The notes beneath the pieces were generated by a model. That model ran no database searches and was not told where the DNA came from. It was given only the letters and a program-made list of their open reading frames with translations. Position numbers and translations under genes: made by a program. DNA of 64,000 bases, from NCBI GenBank assembly GCA_013180625.2, contig SNVD02015884.1, forward strand, positions 744,001 to 808,000. The letters run 5' to 3'. This stretch comes from Boswellia sacra. Its lineage: Eukaryota; Streptophyta; Magnoliopsida; Sapindales; Burseraceae. Of the stretch, positions 22,943 through 35,225 are shown piece by piece; positions within the stretch are counted from its first letter, which is position 1; every line of letters begins with the position of its first letter.

Positions 22943-23967
22943 GCCGTGTCTTCATCTGAACCACAAAAATCAACTCCATAGCAGTCAGTATCATGCAAAG
23001 GTAAACTCAGCACAATCAAATGTCACCAGTCATTGATATCCCAAGGAATATTACAACAACATGTAATCCCAGGATTTTTTTGTACAGGTACACAATTTCT
23101 CTAAATCGCATAAAAATTACAACCTCACATTTTTTTATGGTATTCAATCAACAAATGATACCATAAAAAAGAAATGCAGTTCAACCTATTGCATTGCAGA
23201 TGCAGAGAAAGCATAAATTATGAATTTCATGTACAATAAAGCATATGCATGTCACATTGGTTCCTTCAGGGATCCACAATTGCAATAAAGTCAATTTTAA
23301 TGCATTCATTTTCAGAAATGTGGATAACACAAGTTTCTATCAGAATTACAAAGTGCAAGATTTTACCTGTATAACATTGACCGCTTGCTTGACTGCCCAT
23401 CCGAATAAACACAAGCCAACCAGAAAAGAAAGAGATGAAACCTGCTGCACAGAATTCATTACAACCTGAAAGAAGACTTGGATCAGAATCAAGATACGAG
23501 GAAGTTTTTTACTAGGTTTTGAACAGCCTAAAGCTCGCAGCAGAATAACAACTTAGTCCACCGAACTTTCACTCTGACTCTTTGCAATAAGAAATAGGAT
23601 TATGGAAAGAACCTACAAGATTGAGACAATTCGATCAAGCAACGAGCGCCAATAAGATACCCAAAAAAAAAAAAAAGGCTGGTAAAATGAGATATAACAG
23701 CTACAGTTACCTCACATGACACAAATCAGTAGCCCATAAACATTTGGTTCCCATAGTAAGCCTTGAAAAGCTAATTTGTGCTGTTTTTTACATCTTTATG
23801 ACTAGTTTTGCCTATCAAGAATGCTAGTGGAAGAAAATTTAAAAAAAGAAATTAAGCAGACTAGGCATATTTTCCAATAAAAGATACACTTTTTTAAGTA
23901 ATAAACATTCAAATTTATCCGGCAACCGCACAGTATTACGCCAAGAAGAAGACAAATTGCCTATACA
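22943..23967 (-). pseudogene. PIS truncated copy B (exons 10-part, 9, 8, 7)
   Basis: Aligned with the intact gene at 26110-28701. The last exon is cut after MKT (22943). Exon 9 (about 23366-23464) is open and reads VVMNSVQQVSSLSFLVGL and on. Exon 8 (about 23556-23611) is open but its donor has lost a base. Exon 7 (about 23710-23820) has Trp changed to a stop in STN-stop-LFKAYYGN and a second stop after MGY. Homology ends at the exon 6 donor region (CCTATACAC, 23967), where sequence switches abruptly to transporter intron 1. Exons 1-6 are missing. This is the far end of the first unit of a tandem duplication. Confidence 0.88.
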
Positions 23968-23968
23968 C

Positions 23969-25136
23969 CTTTGATTTTATTTTATTTCCGATACATTATT
24001 GTGTATGTTTTACCTTGTTGATAGCTCAGAGTTATTAGAATTTCTAAAGGGTGATTTCTTGTGAACACTTCGCATAAGCACATCTCTTAATGTCGCTTTT
24101 ATAGCATTTACATATTTCATTCACTTCCTCTATGGTGCAACCAATATGAAATGTTGTAAGTTTTCAACCATGAAATATTTGGTGGCATTTGTAGGGGATT
24201 AGCACAGTCCAATAGCTTAATGGCTGTGTACCTTATTGAATTAATAAATTTTATCAGTAGAAAGTTCACAGAAGTTATCATAACATGCGCTTCTTTCAGG
24301 CAATTGCTGCTGGAACATTTGTGGCAGTTTCTGCTACCATTGTATTTTTAGTCCAGCCAGTGTTTGCACCAGCAGCTTTTGCAACTTTTCGAACTGCAGC
24401 TAAGTCCGGGGCTCCTGCAGCTGCTGCAGTTGGAGACAGGCTGCTCCGGACTGAATTATTGAGTAGTGCCTGGACTGGTTTCTTTGCTGGTTGCTAACAT
24501 ACTCTTTCTGGGCAGAGCACCCTGCTGCTTTGGCTTCACTCTCGATTGGCGGATCTCGCTTGGAAAGCGCTGCAGTTGGTGCCCTTTGGGCTGTGGTCAT
24601 GATGCTGGTCAGGTTAGTTTTGGGTTACTGTTTTTACTTCTAAAGGACAGGCTTCACATTGAAGTTATCAGAACTTGGGGCACAGGGGTAGTGGGATTGA
24701 CTCTGCTTGTTATTGGTGCTATGGGTATTAAGGAAGCTCCAAAAGTACCTACTCTATGTGTCGTCCTTGAAAATGGTGAGTGTGATGTTAGCGTCTATCA
24801 AGCACTTGATAACCCTGCAGTCGGGAAAAAGAAGATTGGTTTTGCTACATTTGCCGCTGGGATTGTACATGGTTTGCAACCTGATGCAGTGATGATGGTC
24901 TTGCCTGCATTTGCTTTGCCATCTCGCTTGGCTGGTGCTGCTTTTCTCCTCATGTTCTTAATTGGGACGGTAGTTGCAATGGGAAGCTATACAGTATTTC
25001 TAGGTTCATGTAGTCGGGCATTAAAAGATAGGGTACCTAGAATCACTGAGAAACTTACTTGGGCATCTTCACTTGTAGCAACTGCTCCCGGATTTGGCAT
25101 CCTCCTGAGCCAATTTTTTGGATATAGCTGTGTTGA
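23969..25136 (+). pseudogene. Second transporter copy, exon 2 only, broken
   Basis: It starts inside what was intron 1 (23969 corresponds to 15629), keeps the TTTCAG acceptor and runs through exon 2 (24300 on). Damage: Leu to stop in FAGC-stop (24495-24497), right before the metal-binding motif. One base is lost in the GPDH region, destroying HX4DH, and another in LWGCGHD. A change near the end replaces the normal GYSLY stop with read-through into SCVDPSDP. Exon 1 with the transit peptide is absent. Downstream of the frameshifts the reading frame is again well preserved (24610-25120), so it is a fairly young pseudogene. Confidence 0.92.
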
Positions 25137-26109
25137 TCCTTCTGACCCAGCATCAAACTTCGCATTTTGCACTTCTCTCCTCACTATTAGGCAGTATCTG
25201 AGAAAGGATTATTCAGTTTGTTTACAACAAAAGAGTTCTTCTGCGCAGAACATCATATCAAGTGAGAAATATCGTCCTTATTATCTTGTTTCGTCTTTAC
25301 GGATTGTAACCTTCATAAGGGAAACCTTTTGCTCTTCAGAAGTCTCTGTAATTCTTTAATGATAGAATTTGGTTTTTCATTTGGCACTGGATTCTCCCAT
25401 ATGGTGTAAATTTCTTCTGCTCTTTCCATCGGAAACTTAAGTGTGTTTTACACAAGAAGTTCACAAAAGGTGACAACTGTAAGTGATTCAACATGCATGC
25501 TCAAACATTGTAGCAGACTTAACGGTATTAAATTATGATTTTGGGCTGGGGATATACTTTTGAACCACTTTCTGAACGTATTTTAAGGCAAAATTTTGAT
25601 TATTCATACTCGTTGCATTTGCTAGTGGTTGAAGAAAACACAAATCCTGAACTTTCTTATCAATTTATAAACATGACTAATTACTAATTGATTTTCCAAT
25701 TCAAAGCATACTTTAATCAGTATCACTCTTGCATTTGCTCGCAGAATCCGAGCTAAACATAGTTACATAGATATCCACCCTAAATTTATAAATCAAGACT
25801 AAAAGTAAAAAATTTGTCAAACAATAAGGAGTACATGAAACAAAAGTTCATTGACAAGTTCATAATATTCCTAATGTGACCATTACCATATCATCATTCA
25901 GTTGTGATCTCACAACCAACTAAAAAGAATGTGATCAGCGGGATGCATTCTAAATGCAAAAAAAGAACAGATGCAAATCTACAACCTTGGGTCAAAGTAT
26001 TCACAATTCTTTTACAATCAATCTTCAACTTTCATAATATAAGTTTCAACGACAAAAAGCTTGTGGGTAATCATAAAGAGGTTATTCTGAAATAGATAAA
26101 GCTGATGAT
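25137..26109 (+). repeat. Duplicated transporter 3' flank, copy B
   Basis: Partner of 16802-17678; it leads into the intact PIS 3' end. Contains small insertions relative to copy A (for example around 25830-25900). Confidence 0.85.
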
Positions 26110-28701
26110 CTAGGGCTTCTGCTTTCTCTCAATGTCATAAAGAACACACACATCAGCCGCTGTCTTCATCTGAAACCACAAAATCAATTCCATAGCAGTC
26201 AATATTATGCAAAGGTAAATTCTTGCACAATGAAAGGTCATCCAGTCATAAGATATCCCAGTGGATATCATGTCTGAAGAAGAATTTGAGAACTTTCAAT
26301 TCATAAGAGACAACTACAGGCAATCCCAGGATATTTTTTCTTTTTTACAAGTACACAATTTCTCTAAATCGCATAACAATTACTGCCTCACATTTTTCTA
26401 TGGTATTCAATCAATAAATGATACCATGAAAAAGAAATAAATTTCAACTAAGGGAAGGTCAGGAAAATTGGCATATCTGGCACAATAAAACTATTGCATT
26501 GCAGATGCAGAGAAAGCATAAATCCTGAATTTCATGTACAGTAAGGCATGTGCATGTCACATTGATTCCTTCAGGGATCCACAATTGCAATAATGCCAAT
26601 TATAATGCACTCATTGTCAGAAAGCATGTGGATAACTTAAGTTTCTATCAGAATTACAAAGTGCAAGATTCTACCTGTATAACATTGACTGCTTGCTTGA
26701 CTGCCCATCCGAATAAACTCAAACCAACCAAAAAAGAAAGAAATGAAACCTGCTGGACAGAATTCATTACAACCTGAAAGAAGACGTGGATCAGAATCAA
26801 GATATGAGGAACTTTTTTACTACGTTTTGAACAGGCTAAAGCTAGCAGCAGAATAACAACTTACGTCCACCAAACTTTCACTCTGATTCTTCGCAATAAG
26901 AAATAGGATTATGTAAAGAACCTACAAGATTGAGACAATTCGATCAAGCAACAAGTGCCAATAAGATACCCAAAAAAAAAAAACGCAGGTAACATGATAC
27001 ACAATAGCTACTACAATTACCTCACATGACACACAGCAGTAGCCCATAAACATTCGGTTCCCATAGTAAGCCTTGAAAAGCCAATTTGTGCTGTCTTTTA
27101 CATCTTTATGACTAGTTTTGCCAGTCAAGAATGTACTGGAAATAAATAAATAAAATAAAGCAGACTAGGCATATTTTCCAATAAAAGATACACCTTTTTA
27201 ATTAATAAAGATTCAAATTTATCCAGCAATCGCGCACTAGTACACCAAGAAAAAAGTTACCTATACATCTGTAGCCAGTGGCTAGCAATATCCAGTGCAA
27301 GCAGAGACAAAAAAACCAAGCTAGGCCTGCATAAAGATCCTTTTTAATAGCTTAGTTATAACTATATTTCAGAATAATAGATTTCGCCCAAAAAAAGATA
27401 TGAAGAATCGTTACCGGTATATTTGGGAGAGTACTACCAGTAGACAAGCTGTGCTAATCCTGCAATATAAACTACCATTAATAAAAGAGGAGCAAATGCC
27501 AACTATTGGCATACCATCCATCTAATAGAGAGAGAGATATTACCTATCTGTTACCATGTCCAATACGGCTCCAAAGGTAGAAACTGAACTAGGAAAAAAA
27601 AAAAAAAAAAGAGAGATGATTAAACGCTCATCTAAAGTATTTGCTATTACTGATGATCAATTTTATACTTCATTTTAGGAAATATAGAGCCTAATCATCA
27701 GATGGTATACAGAAAACAGGAAACTGAATTTCGGGAAGAAGTTAATGTAAAGGTTCCATTAGAGACAAAGGATCTAGTAAACTTTGAAATACCAAAGCTC
27801 AATGTTGACAAAGTTTTCTTAGTTATAAAAAGGGCATAAATTTCTTTCTTCAATTCAGCTGATGATAATAAAAAAGGAGATAAAATAGTTCATCTATGAA
27901 TCATAGATCAAATTAACAATCACAAAATTACCGAGACTCGAGGTTGGGAAAAACACAATGGCCCACTTGCTACGAGAATAAAGTAGGTATCCAAAAGAGT
28001 ACCAGTCTATGCAACAATAATTTATTCAACAAAGACTACAATTCTGGATCATTGTATTGACATCTTTCACAGACTGGTAAACGAAAAATAAATCCATTTC
28101 GTTGCTTTGCAACAAAACTAAATAATTGTACACGCACAGATGCAGAATCTGCGCACATATGATGAAAACATACATTGCAATTCAATTTTAACCGATGTAT
28201 GAAGTTATATATTGATGTTAAAAATGAAACTGGACCATATTTCATACCTTGATTAAACTTGCGAGCGCACCAACCATCTACTGCATCACATACAAAGCTG
28301 AAACCAGATAATAAATCACATTACACTCAAAACAAGAATAGATACTTCAACGGCTACAAGCTTAAACGAAAGAAAAGTAACTTCTTTGAATCAAAACGCT
28401 CCAAAAAAGCAACTTCTTTTAAACATAAATTCTCACCTGATAAAGTAAAGAATAGAGAAAAGCCATTTGTCAGAGAAACATATAGCAAAAGCAACGCAAT
28501 TCAGGAGAACCCTTATGTATCCTAACATTTAAACAACACAAACATCAATAATACCATCACAACCTCGAAGCCAAAAATCAAAACAAACCCACAACTATTA
28601 TCCGCTAAAACTCTCCATATATACTCACCAATTATATTAGGAATGTAAAGATAAACGGACAATTTTCCCTCTTTTGGTCTTGCTTTAGATGTGTTTGCCA
28701 T
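26110..28701 (-). CDS. PIS1: Phosphatidylinositol synthase (CDP-DAG:inositol transferase)
   Basis: Makes phosphatidylinositol from CDP-diacylglycerol and myo-inositol in the ER membrane. Ten exons (high to low): 28701-28629, 28521-28437, 28297-28248, 27583-27544, 27459-27415, 27326-27261, 27135-27021, 26921-26865, 26773-26675, 26169-26110. All GT-AG, all in phase, giving 229 residues (Arabidopsis PIS1 is about 227). The CDP-alcohol phosphotransferase motif DGX2ARX8GX3DX3D is complete: D60, G61, A64, R65, G74, D78, D82. Hydrophobic stretches fit several membrane helices, and the end is YDIERKQKP. The start at 28701 is the first ATG in frame. Exons 7-10 have damaged copies at 17679-17925 and 22943-23967; this is the only complete copy. 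Confidence 0.96.
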
Positions 28702-28768
28702 TGAAGCTATCACAACTCCTGCAATAGAAAATGAAACATAAGCGTTAGTTAGTCAAGATAACCAGATC

Positions 28769-28778
28769 TCCCGCCAAA
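28769..28778 (-). promoter_or_regulatory. E2F-like site upstream of PIS
   Basis: On the minus strand TTTGGCGGGA, 68 bases before the PIS start codon; matches the E2F consensus TTTSGCGG. One site only. Confidence 0.4.
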
Positions 28779-28779
28779 T

Positions 28780-30175
28780 CAGATGGGACCCAGAAATTGG
28801 TGGGGCCAAGAGCTGATGGGAAGGATCTGAAAACGGAGAAAACCCAATTCATGAGAAAAACCTGGTCAAGTTTTTTGATAAACAACGCATTAACAGGTCA
28901 CTTGTTGTATTCTTCGGATTCGTTTCTTCTTCCTGTTTGCGTTGTCTTCACTTCACTGCACTTGAAATAAATCTTAGTTTACGTTTAGTTAATAAATCAA
29001 GCTTCACAGTTAAGTTAGCAATCAAGGTTGTCAGAGATTCCCCTTTCAAGTCTTTTTCGATTTTTTAATTAATAAATGATCGTTAAAAAAATGCTTTTTT
29101 AATGAAATGTTCGATAATCTTCGTTTACTTTTAGTAAAAACCCATTTGCAATTCATTATAATTTAAAGTGGTAAATTTTATCTTAATCTTAAAAAATTGA
29201 TTTTGGCGCAGAAAATCAATCGCTTTAGAAATTTTATTCTAATTGAAATACGAACCCAAAAGAAAGCTTATGCTTAAGTTGAGCTTAAGCTTATGCTTAT
29301 CCTATCCACAACGACAAGCAACCCAGGCAGAGGAAGGCTAGCTGATCCGATCGAATCCGAACCCATCAAAACCCGGGAATTTTGTTGGGTCAATGACGTG
29401 ACAAAATCCCATCAACAGTCAATGCCACGTCATCACCCCTCCCCAAGAATCCCGTGCTGCCTATCTAATCAGTATCAGAAGAAAGATATGCTAACAGTGC
29501 CTGCCGACCTGCCATCCATTCTCAATTATCTCCAAATGAAATGCAGCCTATTGTGAATGATTTAATTGCAAAATTTACCCATTAAGCAATCTGACTGATT
29601 GGTTGTGCTTTTGGTGCAGTTAATGACAGACAATTGTATAGAAGAAGTGCATGCTTATCTTTTCAAGGAGATTAGACAATTGTTACCCATTAAGTCTAAT
29701 GCTAATGCATGCAATTATAGGTTGGCAATGAGAAGATTAGCAGAGAATCAAAGGACAAAATCATCTCATTAAATTCTTAGTGGACTTGTTTGCAGGTTAA
29801 TCGTTTTGTCTAGAAAGAGAATAAAACTTTTTGCAATGGGAGATGTGAACATGCAATGTACATGTATGTACAGTCTTACAATAATTGTGTTAAATCTGAC
29901 ATTGCCTTTTTAATCCACAGTCGTCACTGGTAAGAAATTGGAGCTAGCACAACACTGACCACAGCCAGAGTCAGTGTTATAGAACCCAGGATTTAAAAAA
30001 AAAAAAAAACCAACCCTGATTTTATTGGGTATGGTTCATATCAAGGAAGAGCAAAACAGGGAAAAGGCAGGAACACCATTAAAGGAAAAGAACTAAAGAT
30101 GATGACTACATGTAAAATTTTCTGTTCAATTGATTGATGGACTTCTTTGTTGTTTTGAGTAACAATTAAATATAA

Positions 30176-30179
<4 letters not shown>
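28780..30179. other. Intergenic, PIS promoter side, no gene seen
   Basis: AT-rich with a GC-richer stretch (29300-29470), no domain or splice structure. A poly-A tract lies at 29995-30009. Confidence 0.4.
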
Positions 30180-30212
<33 letters not shown>

Positions 30213-30220
30213 AGAGAGAT
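30179..30220. repeat. (GA)n microsatellite
   Basis: About 14 GA units, then a G run and more GAGA, just beyond the 3' end of the RING gene. Confidence 0.95.
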
Positions 30221-30320
30221 AGTTGTGACTTCTCTACATCTATAAACAAGATTAAAAATCTAATTGAGATTCTGTAATCAAATCCAGTTTTCCTGGAAAA
30301 TATTTTCTAGCTGTATTTTC

Positions 30321-31425
30321 CTAGAAAATCAAGGCCTCTATGCTAGCCTTTTTTGGAGCTGAACAAACGGGGCAGGAATCAAGGAAAGCCTCACAGGCTT
30401 TGCATGCACAAAGGTGCCTACAAGGAAGGAACAAAACGCACGAATCCCTAGAGTTACAGCCTCTGCAAGCCATCACCATCGTTCTCGTTCTTTGTTCTTC
30501 ATTGCTTTTCTTGTTGTTGTTGTTGTGATCACCATAATCAAGGCCTAGAACTGCTCTGTTTTCTTCCTCTGTTTCTTCCTCTACATCACAGCAGGACTCT
30601 GCATCCTCTGCCCCATTGTTGAAGAAGCAACAAGCTGATGCTTTTTCCTTGAGCTGCTCTAATGTGTTGTTGAGACTATAAACCATTGCTTCATTTTCAT
30701 GAGCTATTCTCTGCCATGCTTGGCTCTCCATCTCCAATTTTTTCAACAAAATTTCAAGCTCCATTGTTCTGTTTGTGGCTTTAGCAATCTCTTCATCTTT
30801 TTCTCTCAATAAACATGAAGTTTTTGACTCTATTTTCTTTAGCAGCATTTCAAGATGTTGCTTTCTTTGCTCTTGTAATACCATTCTCAATCTCTCATTC
30901 TGCTCAAACAAAAATAGAAGAAGAAAATCATTAAATAGAACAAGAAAATCAATAACAAATTATAAAACAAAAACCAGGACTTAAAAATGTTGTTAAAAAA
31001 AAAAAAAATTGCCTATTTACCTGTGATTTGATATAGTGATCAATCTCTTGTCTTTGCTTCTCAACTTGGAGAGCTAAGCATTGAGATAATGACATTGATT
31101 GAGGACTAACACGCGTGTTGTTGTTGTTGTTACTGTTTTTCAATAAACCATTGTTGTTGTTGTTGTGGTCAAGACACAAACTTTGATTTATCTGCTGATA
31201 ATTTTGCAGCTGCTGCATGTTTTGCTGTTGTTGTACTTGTTGCTGCTTCTGTTGAATATTATCAAAACAAAACTGATTGAGATTGAACCCACCAGCACCA
31301 CCACAACCACCATTTTCCATCATCCAATACTGTTGCTGTTGATGTTGTTGTGAGCCACAGACTGCAAATCCAAACCCAAGATTATTATTATTCTCCGAAT
31401 ACAACTGCGCTTGTATAGCCATCAT
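30321..31425 (-). CDS. BOI-related RING E3 ubiquitin ligase
   Basis: BOI/BRG proteins (S-ribonuclease-binding-protein type RING ligases) restrain cell death and gibberellin responses in plants. Two exons, 31425-31021 and 30899-30321, joined CACAG|GT..GCAG|AATG, give 327 residues. The N-terminal half is rich in Gln and Asn runs (encoded by CAA/CAG and AAC repeats), then VEKQRQEIDHYIKSQNERLR, the start of a long coiled coil (about 115-225), as in the family. An acidic Cys-containing linker follows. The C-terminal RING (280-316) reads CRGCNSRDSCVLFLPCRHLC then CKACEAFLDSCPVC. It ends IEALIF. Two adjacent Met codons (31425 and 31422) could start it; the second gives the usual MAIQAQ. Which BOI/BRG member it is cannot be settled here. 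Confidence 0.93.
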
Positions 31426-31654
31426 CAAAACCAAAACCAAACCCTTCTCTTATAGCTACGTGTATCAATCTCAACAACTCTCAAATGGGTATGCTTTGCT
31501 TTGCTTTGCTTCAATCTCTTGACAAATCTCCCTCTTTGTGATCTCTTACAACTTTGTGCGATCTCTTTGCTCTCTTTCAGGGAAATATGAATATGGTGCT
31601 GTGATATTGAGGAACATATAAAAAACAAAGAGAGGTGGTGGGGTGGTGTGTGTA

Positions 31655-31662
31655 TATTTATA
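31655..31662 (-). promoter_or_regulatory. TATA box of the BOI-like gene
   Basis: TATAAATA on the minus strand, about 230 bases before the start codon, in a CTCTCATATAAATATACAC context; the region between is CT-rich leader. Confidence 0.6.
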
Positions 31663-31669
31663 TGAGAGA

Positions 31670-34600
31670 GGTGGTGGAGGTGATGCTGTTGAGTGATTAT
31701 TAACAATAATATAAAACAAATACTAATATATGAATCAATGGATTGAAATTGAATATTAATAATCCATTCAGGTTTCTGATTTCTCTATCTTTATAGGGGT
31801 TAGCTTAGCTGAGGCTTAGACTTGGCTTATTTTATTTGTTGGTGTCCACTTTTCTCTCATATAACGTATAAGTATAAAAGAGTTAAAAAGAAGGAAGAAG
31901 TTGTATGGGAAGCAGTAAGCAAAGCAACAACGTACACATGCAGATTTTATGACTAAACTATCGGGTCAGAGGGATCAGAGGCGTTTGTTTTGTTTTCTTT
32001 TGTTTGTTTTTGTTTTTCTGTTTTCTTTTCTATTCTTATTTATAAATAAATAAATAAACAAATTCAATTCCAAGTAGGTTATGAAATCAGACTCTCCCTC
32101 TCTCTATCTCTCTCTTTCTGAATCAGTCAGTTATTGCTATATTATTTGAGTTAAAAAAAAAAAGTTTAAAGGTGAGAAGTGGGGAGAATCAGAGATTTGT
32201 CAGTTTGGTCATTTGGAAAGCCTGAAGAATAGCATTATTAATTGCTTTTCGTAGTTCCTTTTTTTGGGAGTTCTCTACACTAATTTTTTATAATTTAGCT
32301 CAATTAATATTTAGTAATGCAAGACTTCTATATATAAATAAATATATATATATATGAATAATAATGTATATGTATTGTAATTGCATACATTATAGGATAT
32401 TACGAATTCCAAGAGCTGGCAAGTTTGACCATGTCCTTATCATATACATGAGATAGCAAAATACCAAGAAGAAGATTTCTTTGAAAACGTTTTAATTATT
32501 TATATAAAAACCAATTAAGGGTATGTTTGTTTTTCTAAAAATATAAATTCAATTGTTTTTAATGCGACAAAACGTATGTTTTGGTATTAAATTCCATTAA
32601 GAAACCATAAATCAAGTTTGATTTAACTTCTAATTTAGAAATAGATTTTATTTTATTTGATGAGTTTTCATGCATGAATTATTTTGAGTTATAATTATTG
32701 TTCTACATAAAAGCATGCAATAACGTATTCATTTGAATACTCAATATTGTTACTTCAATTACGTAGTAATTTCACTTTTACATTCACTTTGAAATTCTTC
32801 TACTTGCAAAGTTGACACCTAGCTAGCTAGAATTCATTATAAATACAAATGTCATGGAATAAGAATCATAATTAAAATATTTATAGAAGTACAGTAAAGG
32901 CAATTCATTATTGCATGCATTGAAAGCAAAGATCGGATGCTAAGTTTTGGGATATAATAAAAAATTTAAAGCCCTTAATTTGTATTTGATTGATCTTGTC
33001 ATTGCTGGCCGGTCTAAAAAGTCTATATTGTGAAGAGATGAACATTGTAGAGAGATATCGATTGATTGATTTATATTATTATTGTCTTGCTTTTATCCTC
33101 CAAGTAGCTAAGAGCCATTGAGATAAGGTCAATAAGCACTACAAAATCGCCTCCAACATGGACATGTAGTTATATATATTATAAGTTTGTGTTCATGATC
33201 ATCATTCTTAATTATAATTAGCCCATTTAGTTATACTAAGTAATCATGTGATTAAACTTATAATTAAGAGATCGATAATGATGCTTACGCGTTGCGCCAC
33301 TCTTCTCTTATATATTATATGATTTGAGTCAATTCTTTAACCACTTTCTTTTTCTATATAAGCTGGCTCAGGCTCATTATGAGTTTGATTACCATAAATT
33401 CAAAAGCATGCATTTGGGTTTACACTTTTATAATTTTCTAACTATGAGGTATCTTGGACATACAAAGAAAGGGATCGATCTCTATCGTGAAAATCGTTCA
33501 TTACACGTACATGTACCATGGAAAAGTCCAATATTTCGACTTGAAATTGCCAACCCGTGTCATGCACAAACTTGTTTATATGTAAATCCATTTCCCCATT
33601 TGATTAAAATTTGCAATCAATCAAATAGTATCAATCACTTTCCCATGGCTAATGACATCTTAATTCGGTAGTTGACAAATAGTTATCAATTTGTTTAAAA
33701 AACATGGTAGAAAAAATGGTATTTGGACTTTGATATCTAGCATTATTTGAATCAATATACAATAATAAAAGCGTGTAAGGTTGCTTTGTCTAATAACAAT
33801 TAATCAATTATATGATTACATATGACAACTTAGAAAGAATTTTCTTATTATCTTTAGTTCTATAGAGTTTTTAAGAATTTTTTGATAGTAAATTTTAATA
33901 CTTGTATATGTCTTTGATGTTCTTCAATTTTGCTCCAGTGAAAATTAGATTGAGATAAAATCGTAGTCTAAAAGCCCATTCAACACTCTACACATTTAAA
34001 TTGATGCCCAACCCCACTTTGATAATTCCAATCCAAATCTCCCAAAAATTCTAAAAGTGTTCTGAACCGTGTTAATCTTGATAATTTAACTTGTTATCTT
34101 TCTCTAGACTATTGAATTGAAAATGGGAGTTGATTTGTTTAGGCTTAATTTTCTGCTAGAACGAGAAGTTATGAATGTAAAGCTTATCTAGAAAGATGAT
34201 GATATGTCGTTTTGGCAAGGCACATGCATGGAAAGAGAGTCTCTGAGCAAGCCACACCTCTCTCCTTAAACACGCCCCACCTTGAACGGTTGCAATGGAT
34301 CCCAAATCACGGAAACTTGTTCATGTCAGCAAAAGATTCTAAGGCCCCTATGGTCCACATCTGAGAAGAAAGAAAGTCATCCATTGAAAACAAAACAAAA
34401 ACAAAACTATCCTAGCTTTAGCTTTGCTACAGTTCCCTAGGCCTTTCAAATCAATCATCAATTGTTCTGTTACATTAACAATGTTAATAAAATATAAATA
34501 ATGTTAACGTGTTTCTGGTAGCCCATGTTAATCTTTTGAAAACCGTTTAATGTTGTATCTAAATACATGTTAATGCCTCGAAGGTGGTATAATATTTTCC

Positions 34601-35050
34601 AAAACTTTTCCACAGTTATTATACATCTTTAAGGAAAATTTATAAAGATACCCTTATTTTAGAAGATCTTTAAAAAATGATTTTATCCCTACAAATTTAT
34701 ATGCTATAATCATATTCGATATCTAATAGTATTTAACGGATGTATCAAATAATATCCAATAATGTTCGGTGGATGTATCCGACAGTATTCGAAAGTGTTC
34801 AACACTCAAAAAATAGCGTTTGACCTCAACAGAAAGTCATGACATTTAAAATTTCAAGGACAGAATCATTTTCGTAATTCATACTTAAACTTAACTCATA
34901 CTTAAACTTGAGATATTTTTGTAAATTTTTTCATCTTTTAAGGTGTTGATACAAGTATGTAAAACACACGTTAAGATTACCAATGAGATATATATTGAAA
35001 AAAAATAAATAATAAGCTAGGAGTCACCATCTATTGTTGAAAACATGAAT
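31670..35050. other. Intergenic, no gene seen
   Basis: AT-rich with CT/TA simple repeats (32095-32115, 32332-32356). Open stretches such as 33324-33671 lack an ATG at the start, codon bias and recognisable similarity. 34620-34920 is one copy of a dispersed repeat whose relative is at 42540-42745. Confidence 0.5.
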
Positions 35051-35057
35051 GATTTGG

Positions 35058-35225
35058 GGTTCGCATGCATTTGACAAGGAAGCAGGGAGGAAACATGGCA
35101 AAATAAAAAGAGATACAGCAAAACGAGCACGAAGGTACAGATGGTGGGGTGTGGCCCCATGTGCTGCCCACCAACCATGACCCAATGAACCATCCTCCCT
35201 GCTTCTGCAACCAATGGTGCGATCC
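35058..35225. ncRNA. Candidate hairpin RNA locus (unverified)
   Basis: A perfect 12-bp stem GAAGCAGGGAGG (35079-35090) / CCTCCCTGCTTC (35194-35205) extends outward imperfectly to a second paired block (TCGCA with TGCGA, near 35061 and 35217). The 100-nt loop holds a further inner stem, ATGGTGGG (35138 on) with CCCACC..CCAT. The shape is like a plant miRNA precursor on either strand, but I cannot match it to a known miRNA family. Confidence 0.3.

Noticed and set aside
33324..33671. 115-codon plus-strand frame
   Set aside because: Starts at TTG, composition is like the surrounding AT-rich DNA, no domain or splice support.
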